Assembly: GCA_002716085.1 (NCBI GenBank)
Contig: PAYZ01000009.1
Span: 91,768-155,767, forward strand
Direction: 5' to 3'
DNA length: 64,000 nucleotides
DNA from: Methanobacteriota archaeon
GTDB taxonomy: Archaea; Thermoplasmatota; Poseidoniia; Poseidoniales; Thalassarchaeaceae
Within the stretch, counting starts at the first letter, position 1. The number at the start of each line of letters is the position of its first letter. A program made the translations under genes and the position numbers. Positions 1-10,242 of the stretch are shown here, piece by piece. The notes beneath the pieces were generated by a model. It did not search any database, had not been told where the DNA came from, and saw only the letters and a list, made by a program, of their open reading frames with translations.

Positions 1-1001
1 TCCTCAAACGCCCTTCCATACCTCTCCCGTTGCCAGTTGTAGTGCTTCTCGACGGCTAGTCGCGCCTTTTTTACACGACTTTGCTCAAGGAGCTTGACAG
101 CGTATAGCTGCGATGGGTGACTAACACCGCCCATGCCGAAGCTCGAGAAATTTGCCAGAGTCTCGATATTCCTCTTGCTGGAAACGATCCACCCCACCCT
201 GATCCCTGGAGACTGGAGCCCCTTGGTACAGGCACAAGCAATGAACACATTGCTGTCGTCCAAATCCTCAACGTACTGTATCCCGCTAACTGAGGGAGTA
301 TGGAACATCTCGTAGGCCTCATCCAGCAAAATCCCGTTACCTGGTTGCTCAGCCATCTGAATAAGCTCCCTCAATTCTTCTCCATAACGAGTCTGTCCTG
401 ATGGATTCTGCGGATTAGAAATCACGGGCATTATGAAGGCCTCCGGATCGAGCCCCGATCTATCGAAATATAGCGAATTATCTGGATGGAAGTTGTTTTC
501 CTTAGTGAATGGAACTACTTCGTAATCGGTATTGCTCTGTTCCAAGATGTCCAGATATGCCGGCCACTCAATGTTTCCTATCCTTACCTTTACATGCTCC
601 TTTAGGAAAGCCATCACGGTGTAGATTCCAGGCCTCCCTCCAGCGAAAATCATCACGTTGTCTGCTGTGATGCTGGATCCGTATTGCGAGTTGTAGTAAT
701 CCACGATAGAATCGCGCAATTCCGGATGCCCCCATGCTTTGGGATAGAAACGATCCTCCGAAGAGACACCAATGCTGTCTGGCAACGGGGGGCCATCGAA
801 CTTCTCAAGCTGAGTAGTTAGTGGGAATCCTTGGGACCAGGGATGAGTTCCCTCTGAGCCCATGAAGCTTCCAAAGGAGTCCCTGAAGGCGTAAAGAGTC
901 TCATAGATTCCCATTGGGGGGCAATTGTCAGACAGGAAAGACTCCACACCGGGCCCCTCGGATTCATTTGTGATCCCATTTCCGTTCCCTTGCTCACCCA
1001 T
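1..1001 (-). CDS. Class I/II PLP-dependent aminotransferase (C-terminus truncated by window edge)
   Basis: Manual reverse-strand translation from ATG at 1001: MGEQGNGNGITNESEGPGVESFLSDNCPPMGIYETLYAFRDSFG...; contains NPQNPSG, LLDEAYEMF and CTKGLQSPGIRVGWI typical of fold-type I aminotransferases. Absent from ORF track because it runs off the edge. Confidence 0.9.
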   Translation of the reverse strand, partial: MGEQGNGNGITNESEGPGVESFLSDNCPPMGIYETLYAFRDSFGSFMGSEGTHPWSQGFPLTTQLEKFDGPPLPDSIGVSSEDRFYPKAWGHPELRDSIVDYYNSQYGSSITADNVMIFAGGRPGIYTVMAFLKEHVKVRIGNIEWPAYLDILEQSNTDYEVVPFTKENNFHPDNSLYFDRSGLDPEAFIMPVISNPQNPSGQTRYGEELRELIQMAEQPGNGILLDEAYEMFHTPSVSGIQYVEDLDDSNVFIACACTKGLQSPGIRVGWIVSSKRNIETLANFSSFGMGGVSHPSQLYAVKLLEQSRVKKARLAVEKHYNWQRERYGRAFE

Positions 1002-1106
1002 GCTTCCCCGGGGGGTAGCATACAAATTAGCTTGACCATCGCGACTTCACAGATACATGAGGTCACCGAAAAGAACTGTTAATACGAAAAATCCCTGTCA
1101 GGGGTC

Positions 1107-4100
1107 ATGAGCGATCCACGCACTTCAGAGAGAATAATTCCAGTCGCAATATGTTTGCTAATTCTAGGAATGTCGGCATCTACATTCCAGATGGAAATAG
1201 AATCGGGGGAATTGAGGGAAAGAACGGAAAGGTCAGAAACTCATGAATCAGTAAATTTCCAGGGCTTCACGCCAGGATCAATTTACTCAGATGCGACCAT
1301 ATCCAATGCTAGAGGGACTGTTTGCTATGTCAGGCACGATGGCACCATAGGGTGCTGGGGAGGTAACGATAACGGCCAGCTCGCAACAGGGTACAGTGGT
1401 TGGGGAATGGAAAGTACATACTCGACAGAAGACATAATCGGAGTCGGGGGACTCCAGTTCAGGGAGGTAGCAGTAGGTCACATGAGCGCCTGCGCAATCA
1501 CTGAGGGCGACGAATTATACTGCTGGGGGGGAGGCCAATATGGTCAGCTCGGCCGCCCAGTCTGCGTCGAGAACACCACAGGTGGTGGATATTTTCATTG
1601 CAGGCACGCAATGAACAAGCCCCCCCAGAAAGTCAACTTCACTAACAACGAAACTGTCCTCACCATTTCCGGTACCGGGGGTTCGGGTCACTTCTGTGCA
1701 ATCATGGAAACTGGAGAGGTAATGTGCTGGGGACAGAATTTGTACGGCCAGGTCGATGGTAGCGATTTCTGCTCCAAGATGACTTCCTACGCGATACCCG
1801 CCGTTGGGGATGACTGCAATTGGAATTATGGGAAAACAAGGCCCCAGCTGGTCCCCTTCCCAGATAACAGGAGCGCCATAGCGGTAACCACCGGCGACCA
1901 ATTCTCATGCGCTGTCCTGGATAACAATAGCGTGTACTGCTGGGGATCTACCCTAGCCGGTAGAATGGGCCTGGGGGAAGACCACTTCACGACAGTCACC
2001 ACATCTTCATGGGACGTCTCCATGTCATCAATCGAGGTGGAAAACCCCGACGCCTTCCCAGATTCGGGCTACGCAGTCTTAGGTTGGCGTGAAGGCTACT
2101 GGTCTGGGAAGAGCGGCAACAACCTCACCGGGTTTGAACTGGTTGATACCGAGGGCGTCGGCACCATAGCCGCTGGAACTTACATCGCCAACGCAATCCA
2201 GAGGGAACCGATACACATCCCGATGCCCAACGACGAACCCGCATTGGCAATAGACTCAGGCGGGGCCATTACAACAGCGATCGTTGGCGACGGGAAAGCC
2301 GTATTCTGGGGGCATGACGGCGACAACTCAACGCCTGTTATTCAAACTGCAATCCCTCAGGGTAGGACCGTGATCTCATTCTCGCAGAGCGAGAGCCACG
2401 GATGCGGGATCCTGGATAACTTCGAGGCATGGTGCGGGGGCCAAAACGGATGGGGCCAACTTGGCCTGGGCTCAACCGGAGGAAATACCCCCTTCTCTAT
2501 GGTCACTGGAGGCCAAGAGTTCGTGGGGATAGCTACCGGCTCATATTACTTCAACGAAAACTCAAGGTGGAACTCTACTTACCAGGGAGCGCAGACCGCA
2601 TCCTCTTGCGCCATCAACGTGACTGGTTACGTTTTCTGCTGGGGGACAGACGAGCTTGGAACACTAGGAGATGGGCCGCCATGCTGCTCTAGAAACGCAC
2701 CCAACTTGATCTACAGCCCCGGTAGGGACGGAAGGGCAGACGTTTCAGACAGGGACCCGGACGGAGACGGCGTAATCTCCATCCTAGACGACTTGCCTTA
2801 TGGGTGCCCATCAGGAGTGTACCTGGTCAACGGTGCTTGCACCGGAGTCACAACTGCTGGATTCTACTCCTTGGAGTACTCTACCATCCAACACCCCTGT
2901 CCCGCAGGAACTTTCCAACCCTCGCCCGGTCAGGATAACTGCCTGACCTCATCTGCGGGCCACTACAGCCCAGAGGGATCTGCGAGCGAGATCATTTGCC
3001 CAACAGGGCACTACCAGCCCGATGAGGGGCAAGGAGCTTGCCTCGAGGCAGACTCGGGCAACTACGTCTCCATCGAGGGCGAGACTCGCCAGTACGAGTG
3101 CACCCCGGGCAATTACCAGCCGTGGTCGGGTCAGGACGGGTGCCTCGAGGCCCAACCAGGCAACTTCGTATCGGGGTTCGGCTCCGACCGGCAGACTTCC
3201 TGCGCTGAGGGGTCCTACCAGGAATCCAGCGGCATGGATTCCTGCACCCAAGCAGATCCCGGCTTCTACGTGTCTTCCGAGGGATCAACTTCTCAAGAGC
3301 CATGCCAGCCGGGATCATTCTCCAGCTCCCAGGGCCAGGATACCTGCACAGAAGCTTCACCAGGATTCTTTGTCTTGGAGGCCGAGAGCACGGCCCAATC
3401 AGCATGCCAACCCGGAGATTACCAACCCGACTCTGGACAGGTGCAATGCCTGACGGCAGATCCAGGGAACTTCACTTCGAGCGAGTCTGCTACTGAGCAG
3501 ACCCCCTGCCCCAGCGGGTATTACCAACCAGATCCTGGACAGACTTCCTGCATTGAGTCCGAGGCAGGGTACTTCTCTCAAGAGGGAGCAAGCTCTCAGA
3601 CCCAATGCCCATCTGGAACCTACTCGTCCTCATCAGGCGAATCGGAGTGTACTGCAGCCGACCCAGGTTACTACGTTGAACTGGATGGGGCGACCGGTCA
3701 GACTGCCTGCCCTCCCGGCCAGTTCCAGGGGTCATCTGGCTCAGGTTCTTGCGAGGAGGCACCTCCAGGTCAGATAGTCAGCCCGGATGGGACCTCCACA
3801 TTGGAGTGCAGCCCCGGCACATACAAGCCCGAGAACCAGTCCACTTGCCTAGAGGCATCCCCGGGGCACTTCGTTAACGAGTCGGGGGCATCCTCTCAGA
3901 CGCCTTGTGCACCAGGTTCTTACCGATCCACTTCAGGAAAGACGGACTGCGTCTTGGCCAGCCCTGGAAACTATGTCCCAGAGGAGGGATCCTCAGGCCA
4001 GACCCAGTGCCCCAAGGGAGAATTCCAGTCTTTCGGAGGCGAGTCATCGTGCAACCAGGCAATGCCCGGGCATTACGTTCCAGAGGAGGGAGCCAGATCC

Positions 4101-4532
4101 CAGACCAGCTGCAAGGTAGGTAACTACCAGCCCGAATCAGGGCAGGAGGATTGCATGCCAGCTGACCCTGGGAACTTCGTGTCTCAGAGCGGGGCAACCT
4201 CCCAGTTTGCATGCCAGCCGGGAACATTCCAAGGTGACTCCGGATCATCATCCTGCGATCCAGCCCAACCAGGGAATTTCGTTCCCAACGCTGGAGCTAC
4301 CGAGCAGAGCAAGTGCCCTGGAGGGCAAGAGCAGGAGCTTAGCGGACAGGCTTCCTGCGTTGACGTGGAGAGGCCACTATGGCTGTCACTACTAATCTTC
4401 GGAGTCCCATCCATTATTCTGGGCACTATGGCTATCCTATACATCTCGAACAGGAAGAAGGGCGGCGGCGGTGGCCGAGGAAAGGCCTACATGTACTCCG
4501 AGGATCTAACGGTAGGACAGCTCAAGAAATAG
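1107..4532 (+). CDS. Large cell-surface protein: N-terminal signal/TM, RCC1-like repeats, Ca-binding-like linker, Cys-rich (ephrin-receptor/GCC2-GCC3-like) repeats, C-terminal TM and basic tail
   Basis: 1141 aa ORF; about seven CWG...GQLG RCC1-type motifs, DRDPDGDGVISILDD linker, 15 C-x14-C units, C-terminal hydrophobic segment LWLSLLIFGVPSIILGTMAILYI followed by NRKKGGGGGRGK. Confidence 0.88.
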   Translation: MSDPRTSERIIPVAICLLILGMSASTFQMEIESGELRERTERSETHESVNFQGFTPGSIYSDATISNARGTVCYVRHDGTIGCWGGNDNGQLATGYSGWGMESTYSTEDIIGVGGLQFREVAVGHMSACAITEGDELYCWGGGQYGQLGRPVCVENTTGGGYFHCRHAMNKPPQKVNFTNNETVLTISGTGGSGHFCAIMETGEVMCWGQNLYGQVDGSDFCSKMTSYAIPAVGDDCNWNYGKTRPQLVPFPDNRSAIAVTTGDQFSCAVLDNNSVYCWGSTLAGRMGLGEDHFTTVTTSSWDVSMSSIEVENPDAFPDSGYAVLGWREGYWSGKSGNNLTGFELVDTEGVGTIAAGTYIANAIQREPIHIPMPNDEPALAIDSGGAITTAIVGDGKAVFWGHDGDNSTPVIQTAIPQGRTVISFSQSESHGCGILDNFEAWCGGQNGWGQLGLGSTGGNTPFSMVTGGQEFVGIATGSYYFNENSRWNSTYQGAQTASSCAINVTGYVFCWGTDELGTLGDGPPCCSRNAPNLIYSPGRDGRADVSDRDPDGDGVISILDDLPYGCPSGVYLVNGACTGVTTAGFYSLEYSTIQHPCPAGTFQPSPGQDNCLTSSAGHYSPEGSASEIICPTGHYQPDEGQGACLEADSGNYVSIEGETRQYECTPGNYQPWSGQDGCLEAQPGNFVSGFGSDRQTSCAEGSYQESSGMDSCTQADPGFYVSSEGSTSQEPCQPGSFSSSQGQDTCTEASPGFFVLEAESTAQSACQPGDYQPDSGQVQCLTADPGNFTSSESATEQTPCPSGYYQPDPGQTSCIESEAGYFSQEGASSQTQCPSGTYSSSSGESECTAADPGYYVELDGATGQTACPPGQFQGSSGSGSCEEAPPGQIVSPDGTSTLECSPGTYKPENQSTCLEASPGHFVNESGASSQTPCAPGSYRSTSGKTDCVLASPGNYVPEEGSSGQTQCPKGEFQSFGGESSCNQAMPGHYVPEEGARSQTSCKVGNYQPESGQEDCMPADPGNFVSQSGATSQFACQPGTFQGDSGSSSCDPAQPGNFVPNAGATEQSKCPGGQEQELSGQASCVDVERPLWLSLLIFGVPSIILGTMAILYISNRKKGGGGGRGKAYMYSEDLTVGQLKK
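2898..4358 (+). repeat. Tandem in-frame coding repeat, about 15 units of about 34 aa (about 102 bp), consensus CxPGxYQPxSGQxxCxxAxPGxFVxxxGAxxQ
   Basis: Direct reading of the translation; each unit has two Cys and a PG(N/H/F)(F/Y)V motif. Confidence 0.9.
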
Positions 4533-4582
4533 GATAGATCTCCATAGGACCTGTTATTTGAGCAAATCCCCCCCGGATTTCC

Positions 4583-5629
4583 ATGAGAGACTATCCCGGC
4601 GACAGGGTGGACCTCCGCAGCGACACCGTCACCCAGCCAACTCCTGGGATGAGAGAGGCCATGGCAAACGCCATCCTAGGAGACGACGTCCTGGGAGACG
4701 ACTCCACAGTGGCCGAGTTGCAAAAAAGGCTGGCAGCTATGTTGGGTAAGGAAGCAGCACTTTTCGTCCCCTCAGGGACCATGTCCAACACCGTCGCCAT
4801 AAATTCCCAGACCAGACACGGGGACGAGATCGTCGCTCATCGAAAGAGCCACATCTACCTCTACGAAGCAGGCGCATACGCAGCTCTAGCCGGCTGCTCC
4901 ATCGCCTTAGTGGACGGCGACTGGGGGCAGATGACACCAGAGGGAGTTCAAAACGCAATCAGGAAGTCTGCAGGAAGCGACTCCCATTATCCCGATTGCA
5001 AGCTGGTATGCGTAGAGAACACCTCAAATGTCGGAGGGGGCTCAATCTACGACCAGGAGACTCTAGACGCAATATGCGAGATTGCCCACATTAACGACTG
5101 CCGTGTCCACTTGGATGGAGCCCGAATGTTCAACGCAGTAGTTGGAAGTAACACCGATCCAGATAGGATGGTTCGGGACTTCGATACGATTTCGGTTTGT
5201 CTGTCCAAGGGCCTGGGTGCCCCGGTAGGTTCTGTTCTAGTCGGAGACACGCATATTATCCAAGAGGCCCATAGGTCCCGGAAGAGGTTGGGAGGAGGGA
5301 TGAGGCAGTCGGGAATGCTTGCAGCCGCAGGCATTTATGCCTTGGACAACAACATAGAGAGGCTTTCGGAGGACCACTCCAGAGCTAGGGTTCTCGCAGA
5401 GGCCATCGAAAAAATGCCCAATTTCTCAGTCGATCTAGATGCAGTTCAGTCCAACATGGTGTATGTCAACTGCCTGGAGTCGGACTCTAAGCAGATTATG
5501 GGAAGGCTTTCCCAAAGGGGCGTCGACGTGCTCGATGAATCGGAATCAATCGTCAGGGCTGTGGTGCATTTGCACATTACAGACGAGGACATAGAAAGGG
5601 CGATAGGGGCCTTCGACGAGTCACAATAA
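4583..5629 (+). CDS. ltaE: Low-specificity L-threonine aldolase / beta-eliminating lyase family
   Basis: DLRSDTVTQPTPGMREAMANAILGDDVLGDDSTVAELQKRLA..., HRKSHIYLYEAG, SKGLGAPVGSVLVG. Confidence 0.9.
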   Translation: MRDYPGDRVDLRSDTVTQPTPGMREAMANAILGDDVLGDDSTVAELQKRLAAMLGKEAALFVPSGTMSNTVAINSQTRHGDEIVAHRKSHIYLYEAGAYAALAGCSIALVDGDWGQMTPEGVQNAIRKSAGSDSHYPDCKLVCVENTSNVGGGSIYDQETLDAICEIAHINDCRVHLDGARMFNAVVGSNTDPDRMVRDFDTISVCLSKGLGAPVGSVLVGDTHIIQEAHRSRKRLGGGMRQSGMLAAAGIYALDNNIERLSEDHSRARVLAEAIEKMPNFSVDLDAVQSNMVYVNCLESDSKQIMGRLSQRGVDVLDESESIVRAVVHLHITDEDIERAIGAFDESQ

Positions 5630-5668
5630 CCCGTAAGCGTTCAATAACCCGCCCTCTTCGAGACAGCT

Positions 5669-6616
5669 ATGAGGAAGTTAGTGGCCCTGATCTTAGTCTC
5701 CATCATCATCATTCCAATCCAGGCTTCGGCGTCGAGCGAGGGCCTCTGGGATGATGCTAGGATTCTGGGCGGTGGAGGGCAATTAGCAGGAACAATAGGG
5801 ACACTCCCCATTGATCTGACAAACAATACCACCGAAACATCAGCTTCTTTTGGCATATCCGATTTGCCTAGCATAGTAGAGGTATACACGGCCACTTGGT
5901 GCACTAACTGCATCACCACTGAACAGGCTTTGGATGAGGCTCTCGGGGATCAGAAAGTGACAAGGATACACTACCACAGACACCTCTTCGAACCCACCGA
6001 TCCCTTCGGTAGCAATTCCACAGAATCCCGATGGATCGATTCCTACGGCATGGGCTCTATCGAGTCCAGCAAGACGGATTTCTTAGACGGACAGGAGAGA
6101 GTAGCACCATCCAAGGTTTTCGACGGGGAGAGAATGTACACTGGGATCAGCACCAAATCAAACAGCCTTGTTACCGATTATTCTACTGCATTGGTACTCG
6201 GCTCTAGCCACCCATTCTACGATAACGGATCATTGGCCCTCTCGGCAGAAAGGCAGGGGGACTCGAGAGAGTTCTCGTTTTCTTGGGACAATGTTTTCTC
6301 CTCTAGTACCGAAAACTGGGAGGCTAACGGCTGGCTTATGTTCGTTGAGAAAACAGCTAAATTTCCCGAAGGAAGCAACAGGAAGGAGAACTACAGCCAC
6401 GTTCTCCATGAGGCAGTAAACATAGGGCCCAGCCAAAATGGCTCCATACTTATGGAACCGCCCAGAACTTGGGACGGAGATGATTTGACAGTTGTCTTGG
6501 TAATCGACTGGCAAACTTTCGGCATTGAGAATTCTCTGCCAGCTCCTGCAGTTTCCACTCTCTTGTGCATGCTTGCTGCGTTTGCCCCGAGAAGGCAACA
6601 ACAACAACAAGACTAG
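5669..6616 (+). CDS. Secreted/membrane-anchored thioredoxin-like protein with C-terminal sorting-like tail
   Basis: N-terminal signal peptide (MRKLVALILVSIIIIPIQASAS), VEVYTATWCTNC CxxC motif, C-terminal PAPAVSTLLCMLAAFAPRRQQQQQD. Confidence 0.65.
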   Translation: MRKLVALILVSIIIIPIQASASSEGLWDDARILGGGGQLAGTIGTLPIDLTNNTTETSASFGISDLPSIVEVYTATWCTNCITTEQALDEALGDQKVTRIHYHRHLFEPTDPFGSNSTESRWIDSYGMGSIESSKTDFLDGQERVAPSKVFDGERMYTGISTKSNSLVTDYSTALVLGSSHPFYDNGSLALSAERQGDSREFSFSWDNVFSSSTENWEANGWLMFVEKTAKFPEGSNRKENYSHVLHEAVNIGPSQNGSILMEPPRTWDGDDLTVVLVIDWQTFGIENSLPAPAVSTLLCMLAAFAPRRQQQQQD

Positions 6617-6732
6617 CACTGGGTAACGGCAGTGGGTTCAATAACCATCGTCGAGCATGGCCAACGCTCGGAGATGACCCATTGCCGCCAGCCGAACACT
6701 GTGTAACGAGTGAGGAGGTACCCATTGGGGGG

Positions 6733-9700
6733 ATGCCAGGATGGCTGAAGGAACAAATCCGACTCCAATCCCTTGGAATTCCCAGCGACGATCCTAGCTT
6801 TCTTGGGCGAATTCTCATAATCTATCCAACCGAGAACTCTCGTAGACAGGCACTGTCATCTATCGACCTCCATGGAGGCGTGGACCGCACTCTCCATCAC
6901 ACCATGGAGTCATTGCTATCTTCTTTGATTGCGGATCTAAGACTCCCTCGAGTGATTCAAAATGAAGGGCCTCTGACTTCCATACTTCACAGTGAGTGCA
7001 AGAAGGAAGCAGCCAGACTCGGGTTCCCCTTAATCAACCCCCTTCCAGAAATGAAATGGGGAAAGGGGAAGACCGAGGCCCTTGTCACACTCCACCGCCA
7101 TCTTTCAAGAGATTTGGTAGCAAATACATGGGATGGCCCCGGGATTACAACCTTCAGAAGAATAATTCACAGGATGGAGAAGAAGCTTCGATTCACTCAT
7201 CCAGACATGGTATGTGAACGAATTATCGATTCCCTAGAGGGTGGAAGAGTTCCATTCACGATCTCCGACATAGATGGAATAATCATGCTCGACCAATCAC
7301 CAGTAATGTGCAGATCCTTTTCTGAGACCCTTCTATCCCTATCTAAGCTGCGTCCAATACACCAGTTGACGTATCCTGGAAATTTCCGCCTGGGGCATCA
7401 CGGCTTCATGCTCGTCGACGAGCACCCAATAAAAGATCCGAAAGACCTTCCCAAATGGGTGCCTCCTGGAAGGATACCACAAGAAGAATCTTCAGTCCAA
7501 GTAAACCGAATTCTGCTTAGGAGAGAGCAACACTCCTTTCAAAAGGCAGTAAGTATTGTTGCTAACAGACTCGATAGAGGTGATGCCGAGGTAATTATCG
7601 TAGACCCAGCTCTGGAGAAAAACAGACACAGGTGGGAACAACTTCTTGGGGAGATTGGGATCAGTCTCGAAAGGAGAAAAAAACCACCATCTTCCCACCC
7701 GATTGGTCATTGGATCCTATGTCTAGCAAGATTGGGCCATGGAGCCGAAGCATTCTCTCTTGACAACCTGAGAGCCCTATCTCTACAGTCTTCAATTGTG
7801 CCCTTTGAGGAACCTAAACAGCACCCATCAGGAAAAGAATTCTCCCCAATTGCCGACTCAGAACTTCTAACCAGACTAGCTAGGAACGAGCATGTTCTGG
7901 GAGGCCCAGGAGCACTCTTCAAGTGGATAGAGACCCTCTCTCGAGCTCCCAGAGATGAGAAAGATGGAGTAAAAAAGGAATCGACACAATGGTGGATTCT
8001 ATGCCTAGCCAAGTCACTATGGCCGTTGCTCCGAGAATCGGACAGACAACAAATTAGCAAACTTGGAAATCCAATAGGGTGCCATTCAGGCCAACCACTG
8101 CCCCTCCCGATGGCCGCAACGGAAGGTGATGTCTGGCTAATCCATACGCTGTCTCTAATTGACATGGAATCCCAGATGAAACGATTCTCCGGCCGGGGAC
8201 TTTCTCCTGCCTCCGCAGTAAAAGCCCTGATCGATGAACGACTAATTCTCAGGAAGATGCAGCGAATATCTGGCCAGGTAATTCCAACCCTCGGATCCGA
8301 GTGGGTGGATGAGCTCACCTCACTAGCCCAGAAGACGAGGGCTATGACCGGTGGACCAAACTTCTCTGGAAGCGTTTCGGTAATGAGGCCCGAGGAGGCC
8401 TTGGGGTGCACTGCTGACTTGTTCGTGATGGCTAACTTGTCCAGCTCATCCTGGGATCTCAGAGTCCCAAAGGCTCCTTTCTTGGGTGAGGATGAACGCC
8501 ATTCGTTGGGAATTCTCAGACCCGACGGGCCGATTAGAGAAGCTAGACACTGCTTTCAGCACATTCTTAGCTCATCCCCAGAGGTGTTTGTTCTAGACCC
8601 AAGTCTGGACGAAACAGCCCCACCAGCAGCACCAATTAGGGAATGGGCCCAGGAGTTTGAATTAACTGAGAGCAAAGGACACAACGAACAAAACTCCATG
8701 CACCCATCTCCTCGCCATTCAAGGCAGATAGATGGATCCCTAATCAGAAAGGGGAGGCCACCAATTCACCCCCCACTAAATCCCAGTTCTGTATCCATAC
8801 CCTTGGATAAAGTTGTACAGAGGGATCGAGAGAGGAGGCAACCCTCAATTGCCGGAACCGATGGATACTTGGGAGAGAAAAACTATCCACACCTGCTCTC
8901 CTTGGACAAACTCAAATTCCATGCAAAGACTCCAGAAGGAGTAGAATCGCCCAGAACAAACAACAGATGGCCAGTGGTCGGTGGAACTTACAATGGAAAG
9001 ACGACCCCTTCAATAGATCCAAGACCTCTGTCCCCACTAGCTACTGGCGCTCAAGTTAGCGACTCTCGGCATGGCCACTCTGGGGAATCGCCACAGAAAA
9101 TTCCCGTGTGGTCACCCACTAGGCTTCAGTCATGGTTACAGTGTCCAAGGAAGGGTTGGCTATCCAAGGAACTAGGGGCAGACAGACAAGAATTGCAGGA
9201 TGAGAATATCGACAGCAGGACATTTGGAGAACTGCTTCACAACGTTCATCACGATATTATCGCCCAGGTTCTGGGTTTTGAGACCAGTGAGGAACGTTTT
9301 CTTGATGGTGGTTCGGGGCAAATCAGCGTTCAAAGGTCTGGCCTAGACAAGTATGAAGTTATGCAAATAGCCCTCGAGTCATTGGACTCAAGAGCTCCTT
9401 GGTTGGAGAGAACAGATGCGGTTTCCATCCAACGACTTAGGTCACTGACTGGAATGACCAAGGAGGAATGGAGTAGCTGGCTAGCAGACCCAAAACCCAC
9501 TCCCCCAAAAGGCAGAATCGGGGGGATAGTCACTGCGGAGCTAGAAGTGGGCGATTCTGCACCTCTGTCAATAGAGTGGAGGATTGGAATAGAAGACTCT
9601 GAAGGCATGCTAATTGGACTCGATCCCGAGATTACCGGGAAAGAGGGATATGAACCAATCAAGATTCGGGGGTCAATAGATAGGGTCGACATTCTGCCTA

Positions 9701-10242
9701 TAGACTCGGACTCAGATACATGGATTGACCATGAAGGGGATGATTCTGTCGCACCATTAAGAGTCCATGGTTCGGGTTGGAAACCGAGAAGAATAGTTGC
9801 AATTAGAGATCTAAAGACATCTGAATCAGACTCTCCAAAGAACCGCCATTACAAGGGCCTCCTCGCAGAACTTCAACTTGCAATATATTCCAGAGCATGG
9901 GAGGAAGCACACCCGGGGGACCTGGTTCTAGCAGCCGGGATTTCGGTGTTCGGTCACAAACCAGAACACTTCCTCGAAACCTCATCACTTTACGACTCTT
10001 CTAAAGGAAATAAAATCGGCACACGAACATCAATTACTAGAGATTTACACAGATTCCAAGATGAGGACGAGAACCCTTCATCGGATCATTTCAGGGCTTG
10101 GCTGGCACAACGCCTCTCAGTAGCATTGAGGGTTGCTAACAATGCCAGATTAGGGAAGGTTCACCCCACACCCTCCAGAGCCGTTTGCACGTATTGTCCG
10201 GTAAGCGAAATCTGCAATGTTAGGATGGAGGGTTCATTCTGA
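6733..10242 (+). CDS. AddB-like protein: inactive helicase-like region plus C-terminal PD-(D/E)XK nuclease with predicted 4Fe-4S staple
   Basis: ADLFVMANLSSSSWD...PFLGEDERHSLGI is AddB-like; nuclease motifs GSIDRVD, IRDLKTS, ELQLAIYSRAW; Cys residues LQSWLQCPRKGW and CTYCPVSEIC. No Walker A. Start uncertain (ORF open from 6565; ATG at 6733 is next in frame). Confidence 0.72.
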   Translation: MPGWLKEQIRLQSLGIPSDDPSFLGRILIIYPTENSRRQALSSIDLHGGVDRTLHHTMESLLSSLIADLRLPRVIQNEGPLTSILHSECKKEAARLGFPLINPLPEMKWGKGKTEALVTLHRHLSRDLVANTWDGPGITTFRRIIHRMEKKLRFTHPDMVCERIIDSLEGGRVPFTISDIDGIIMLDQSPVMCRSFSETLLSLSKLRPIHQLTYPGNFRLGHHGFMLVDEHPIKDPKDLPKWVPPGRIPQEESSVQVNRILLRREQHSFQKAVSIVANRLDRGDAEVIIVDPALEKNRHRWEQLLGEIGISLERRKKPPSSHPIGHWILCLARLGHGAEAFSLDNLRALSLQSSIVPFEEPKQHPSGKEFSPIADSELLTRLARNEHVLGGPGALFKWIETLSRAPRDEKDGVKKESTQWWILCLAKSLWPLLRESDRQQISKLGNPIGCHSGQPLPLPMAATEGDVWLIHTLSLIDMESQMKRFSGRGLSPASAVKALIDERLILRKMQRISGQVIPTLGSEWVDELTSLAQKTRAMTGGPNFSGSVSVMRPEEALGCTADLFVMANLSSSSWDLRVPKAPFLGEDERHSLGILRPDGPIREARHCFQHILSSSPEVFVLDPSLDETAPPAAPIREWAQEFELTESKGHNEQNSMHPSPRHSRQIDGSLIRKGRPPIHPPLNPSSVSIPLDKVVQRDRERRQPSIAGTDGYLGEKNYPHLLSLDKLKFHAKTPEGVESPRTNNRWPVVGGTYNGKTTPSIDPRPLSPLATGAQVSDSRHGHSGESPQKIPVWSPTRLQSWLQCPRKGWLSKELGADRQELQDENIDSRTFGELLHNVHHDIIAQVLGFETSEERFLDGGSGQISVQRSGLDKYEVMQIALESLDSRAPWLERTDAVSIQRLRSLTGMTKEEWSSWLADPKPTPPKGRIGGIVTAELEVGDSAPLSIEWRIGIEDSEGMLIGLDPEITGKEGYEPIKIRGSIDRVDILPIDSDSDTWIDHEGDDSVAPLRVHGSGWKPRRIVAIRDLKTSESDSPKNRHYKGLLAELQLAIYSRAWEEAHPGDLVLAAGISVFGHKPEHFLETSSLYDSSKGNKIGTRTSITRDLHRFQDEDENPSSDHFRAWLAQRLSVALRVANNARLGKVHPTPSRAVCTYCPVSEICNVRMEGSF

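Noticed and set aside
2949-4251. Many long antisense and alternate-frame ORFs over the Cys-repeat gene (e.g. 2992..3405 -, 3022..3453 +, 3874..4251 -)
   Set aside because: They shadow a strongly supported 1141-aa CDS; repeat periodicity and GC-rich composition keep other frames open. No domain-like content.
7707-8411. 234-aa antisense ORF inside the AddB-like gene
   Set aside because: Opposite strand to a well-supported CDS; Ser/Arg-rich low-quality translation typical of shadow ORFs.
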